Below are positions 62,264 to 64,000 of a stretch of 64,000 bases of DNA, piece by piece. The translations under genes and the position numbers were made by a program. Source of the DNA: Pelorhabdus rhamnosifermentans (GTDB lineage Bacteria > Bacillota > Negativicutes > UMGS1260). The stretch spans positions 62,001 through 126,000 of the forward strand of contig NZ_JAHGVE010000008.1 of assembly GCF_018835585.1 (NCBI RefSeq), written 5' to 3'. Every line of letters starts with the position of its first letter. Within the stretch, counting starts at the first letter, position 1. The notes below the pieces were generated by a model that saw only the letters and a list, made by a program, of their open reading frames with translations, did not search any database and had not been told where the DNA came from.

Positions 62264-62305
62264 CAGCAGACAGTACTGGTATAAAGGTACTGTCTGCTGC
62301 TTTTT
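62264..62305 (+). terminator. Strong hairpin with T run, no gene upstream
   Basis: CAGCAGACAGTAC and GTACTGTCTGCTG form a 13-bp stem, followed by CTTTTTA. No + strand gene precedes it, so it may protect tetR from read-through or be a remnant. Confidence 0.7.
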
Positions 62306-62345
62306 ATAAAGCACTTGGGTATATAAGGGCTTTTCTCTGAAACCT

Positions 62346-62399
62346 ATTGACAAGTAAACGGTCGTTTGCTTCACTGATTAGTGAACGATGGTTCACTCA
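62346..62399 (+). promoter_or_regulatory. Promoter and operators of tetR-like gene
   Basis: TTGACA at 62348-62353 is a -35. AAACGgtCGTTT (62356-62367) and AGTGAAC-GATG-GTTCACT (62380-62397) are palindromes of the TetR operator type, placed over the promoter. They suggest autorepression by the original gene. Confidence 0.6.
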
Positions 62400-62415
62400 C
62401 GAAAGGAGAGTATTG

Positions 62416-63041
62416 ATGGCTGACACAAAAGAAAACATTTTGCAAGCTGCGCTTCGCTTATTTGCGAAAGATGGCTATGAAGCGGTTTCCGTCAGCACCA
62501 TAGCCGGAGAGCTCGGAATGACCAAAGGAGCCTTATATAAGCACTATAAAAATAAGCGGGATATATTTGACTGCATTGTGGAGCGTATGTATCAAATAGA
62601 TGCCCTGCGCGCAAAAGAATATGGTTCCTGAAAAAACTTTTGATGAAGAACCAATGCCTTACCGCAATACTGCTATAAATAAAATAAAGGCATTCATTAA
62701 GGCGCAGTTTCATTTTTGGACAGAGGACGAATTTGCCTGTAATTTCCGCAGAATGTTGACATTGGAGCGGTATAGGAATCCTGAAATGGCAGATTTATAC
62801 CAAAAGATATTGGCAAGCCTATATGGAAGATTTATTTCGTGAAATGATAGATCAAGGCACCTTGAACAAGAGTAATCCGAAGCATCTTGCGCTTGAGTTT
62901 TATGCTCCGTTTTATCTGTTGATGAGCATTTCAGACGCCTCATCCAATAAAGCGGAAAAAGAGGAAGCCGCCAATCTCTTAACAGCACATATTGAGCGGT
63001 TCATAGAGAGATATGCAGTGGAAAGGCCGTTCAATAAATAA
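62416..63041 (+). pseudogene. TetR family regulator with two frameshifts
   Basis: The N-terminal HTH is intact (ENILQAALRLFAKDGYEAV, TKGALYKHYKNKRDIFDCI). The gene shifts frame near 62625 (after AKEYG) and again near 62810 (before AYMEDLFREM), after which the ligand-binding part continues to 63041. Joined, it would be about 207 residues. As written it makes only a 71-residue DNA-binding fragment. Real decay or sequencing error is undecided. Confidence 0.8.
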
Positions 63042-63070
63042 CAGACACTAATAGAGAACGAGGGTAGAAA

Positions 63071-64000
63071 ATGAATCAGATCAACATGGCTGCACTCGGC
63101 TTATCTGGTCGATTTGCAGCGTTAGCAAAAGAATATACCGACCTAACCGTTGGGCGAATACTGTCGCAGGAAAAAGGGCTTTATCGCGCGATCAGCGAAC
63201 TCGGAGAGTAGCTTGCGGAAACATCCGGCAAGCTCCGCTACGAAGCCCAAAGCGTTTCCAATTTCCCTGCTGTGGGCGATTTTGTGATGATGGACAGCGG
63301 CCAAACTGGCGGCCACGCAATCATTCATCATATCCTGCCGAGAAAAAGCGTGTTTATCCGTAAAGCGGCGGGAACCGCCCACCGGGAGCAGGTAATCGCC
63401 GCCAATATAGATACGGTGTTTATCTGTATGTCACTCAATAGTGATTTCAACCCGCGACGCTTGGAGCGCTACCTGTCTGTTTGTTGGGATAGCGGGTCTA
63501 TGCCGGTGGTGGTGTTGACAAAGGCTGATTTGTGTGAAGATGTCGCCGAAAAGCTATCATCTATCGAAGCGGTTACGATGGGCACGGATGTTCTTGTTAC
63601 CTCCGCAATCGAGCAGGATGGATATAGGCAGATTTTGCCCCATATCCGAGAGGGGCAGACCGTTGCGCTGATCGGCTCGTCAGGTGTGGGAAAATCGACG
63701 CTTATCAACCGCCTGATCGGTGACGAGCTGTTGGATACGCAGGGGCTGCGTAACGATGATAAAGGGCGGCATACCACCACAAGGCGCGAACTGTTTTTAT
63801 TGCCAAACGGTGGTTTGGTAATCGACACGCCCGGTATGCGCGAACTTGGACTATGGGATGCAGCCGGGGGGTTGGATAAAGCCTTTTCTGATTTGGAAGA
63901 ATTGTCCGCTTGCTGTAAGTTTGGCGACTGTACCCACGGAGCAGAGCCGGGCTGTGCGATAAGAAAAGCGATCGAAGAAGGAACGCTGTCGGAAAAGCGG
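63071..64000 (+). pseudogene. RsgA-like ribosome GTPase, amber stop in codon 47, runs off window
   Basis: MNQINMAALGLSGRFAALAK, OB-fold PAVGDFVMMD, then the GTPase with LTKADL, GSSGVGKSTLINRLIG, KGRHTTTRRELF, DTPGMREL and the zinc finger CKFGDCTHGAEPGCAI. A TAG at 63209-63211 interrupts it after 46 codons, in place of a Gln or Trp. The rest stays open to the window end. It may be a second rsgA paralogue. Either a recent nonsense mutation or an error in the sequence. Confidence 0.75.

Larger units (their letters stand above)
62038..62415. other. Region between glycine-rich and tetR genes
   Basis: No safe gene. A - strand frame of about 50 codons (SAVMDALQSFAAAVQFIEIL) lacks an SD. It holds a strong hairpin and the tetR operator listed separately. 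Confidence 0.4.

Noticed and set aside
62155-62340. 61-codon frame upstream of tetR
   Set aside because: It contains the terminator hairpin and has no SD or protein-like composition.

Overview
The window reads as chromosome from an endospore-forming, outer-membrane-bearing Firmicute, most likely Negativicutes (Sporomusaceae-like). The evidence is a spoVS tail, the ffh-rpsP-rimM-trmD-rplS-lepB-rbgA-rnhB-ylqG-ylqH-yraN-comM gene order, an OmpH/Skp-type periplasmic chaperone remnant, anaerobic [NiFe]-hydrogenase maturation genes and B12-dependent ethanolamine ammonia-lyase. TTG and GTG starts are frequent. The genus is inference; no rRNA is present.

Layout. 1-17.7 kb is conserved housekeeping on the + strand: spoVS end, smc, ftsY, ylxM, ffh, rpsP, khpA, ylqD, rimM, trmD, an RNA methyltransferase, rplS, lepB, rbgA, rnhB, a class I aminotransferase, ylqG/ylqH (FliK-like and FlhB-C-like), yraN and comM. 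17.7-33.3 kb is an accessory block: a ferritin-like protein, a CDF exporter, a VTT membrane protein, a divergent [NiFe]-hydrogenase-like pair facing hypABFCDE, and then a gene graveyard (RNase J tail, serine recombinase tail, ferritin-like pseudogene, a second 5'-truncated comM, PhzF tail, IS3 tail). The expected dprA and topA do not follow either comM copy.

33.5-38.9 kb is a sugar PTS operon (PRD regulator, EIIA, class II aldolase, EIIB, EIIC, D-lyxose-type isomerase). 39-42.2 kb on the - strand holds a transposase remnant, an uncharacterised Cys-tailed protein, an MFS remnant, a HAD protein and a truncated universal stress protein. The stress protein is preceded by two fluoride riboswitches in tandem. 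42.3-48.9 kb carries an OmpH remnant, a GT39-type membrane glycosyltransferase, a Cache chemoreceptor and a metallo-beta-lactamase-fold hydrolase.

49-56.6 kb is a compact ethanolamine locus: EutW kinase, EutV ANTAR antiterminator, permease, EutA, EutB, EutC, with terminator leaders that fit ANTAR control and no microcompartment genes. 56.6-64 kb has YibE/F, a secreted purple-acid-phosphatase-like enzyme, a small exported Arg/Glu/His-rich protein, a C11 clostripain-family peptidase, a glycine-rich protein, a frameshifted TetR gene and an rsgA-like gene with an in-frame stop.

The two most unusual systems are these. (1) The hydrogenase-like enzyme keeps all four NiFe-binding cysteines. It has lost the conserved gate Glu and the C-terminal maturation peptide of the large subunit, and two proximal-cluster cysteines of the small subunit. 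(2) In the tandem fluoride riboswitch the distal copy appears to control termination and the proximal copy appears to control ribosome access of the same transcript.
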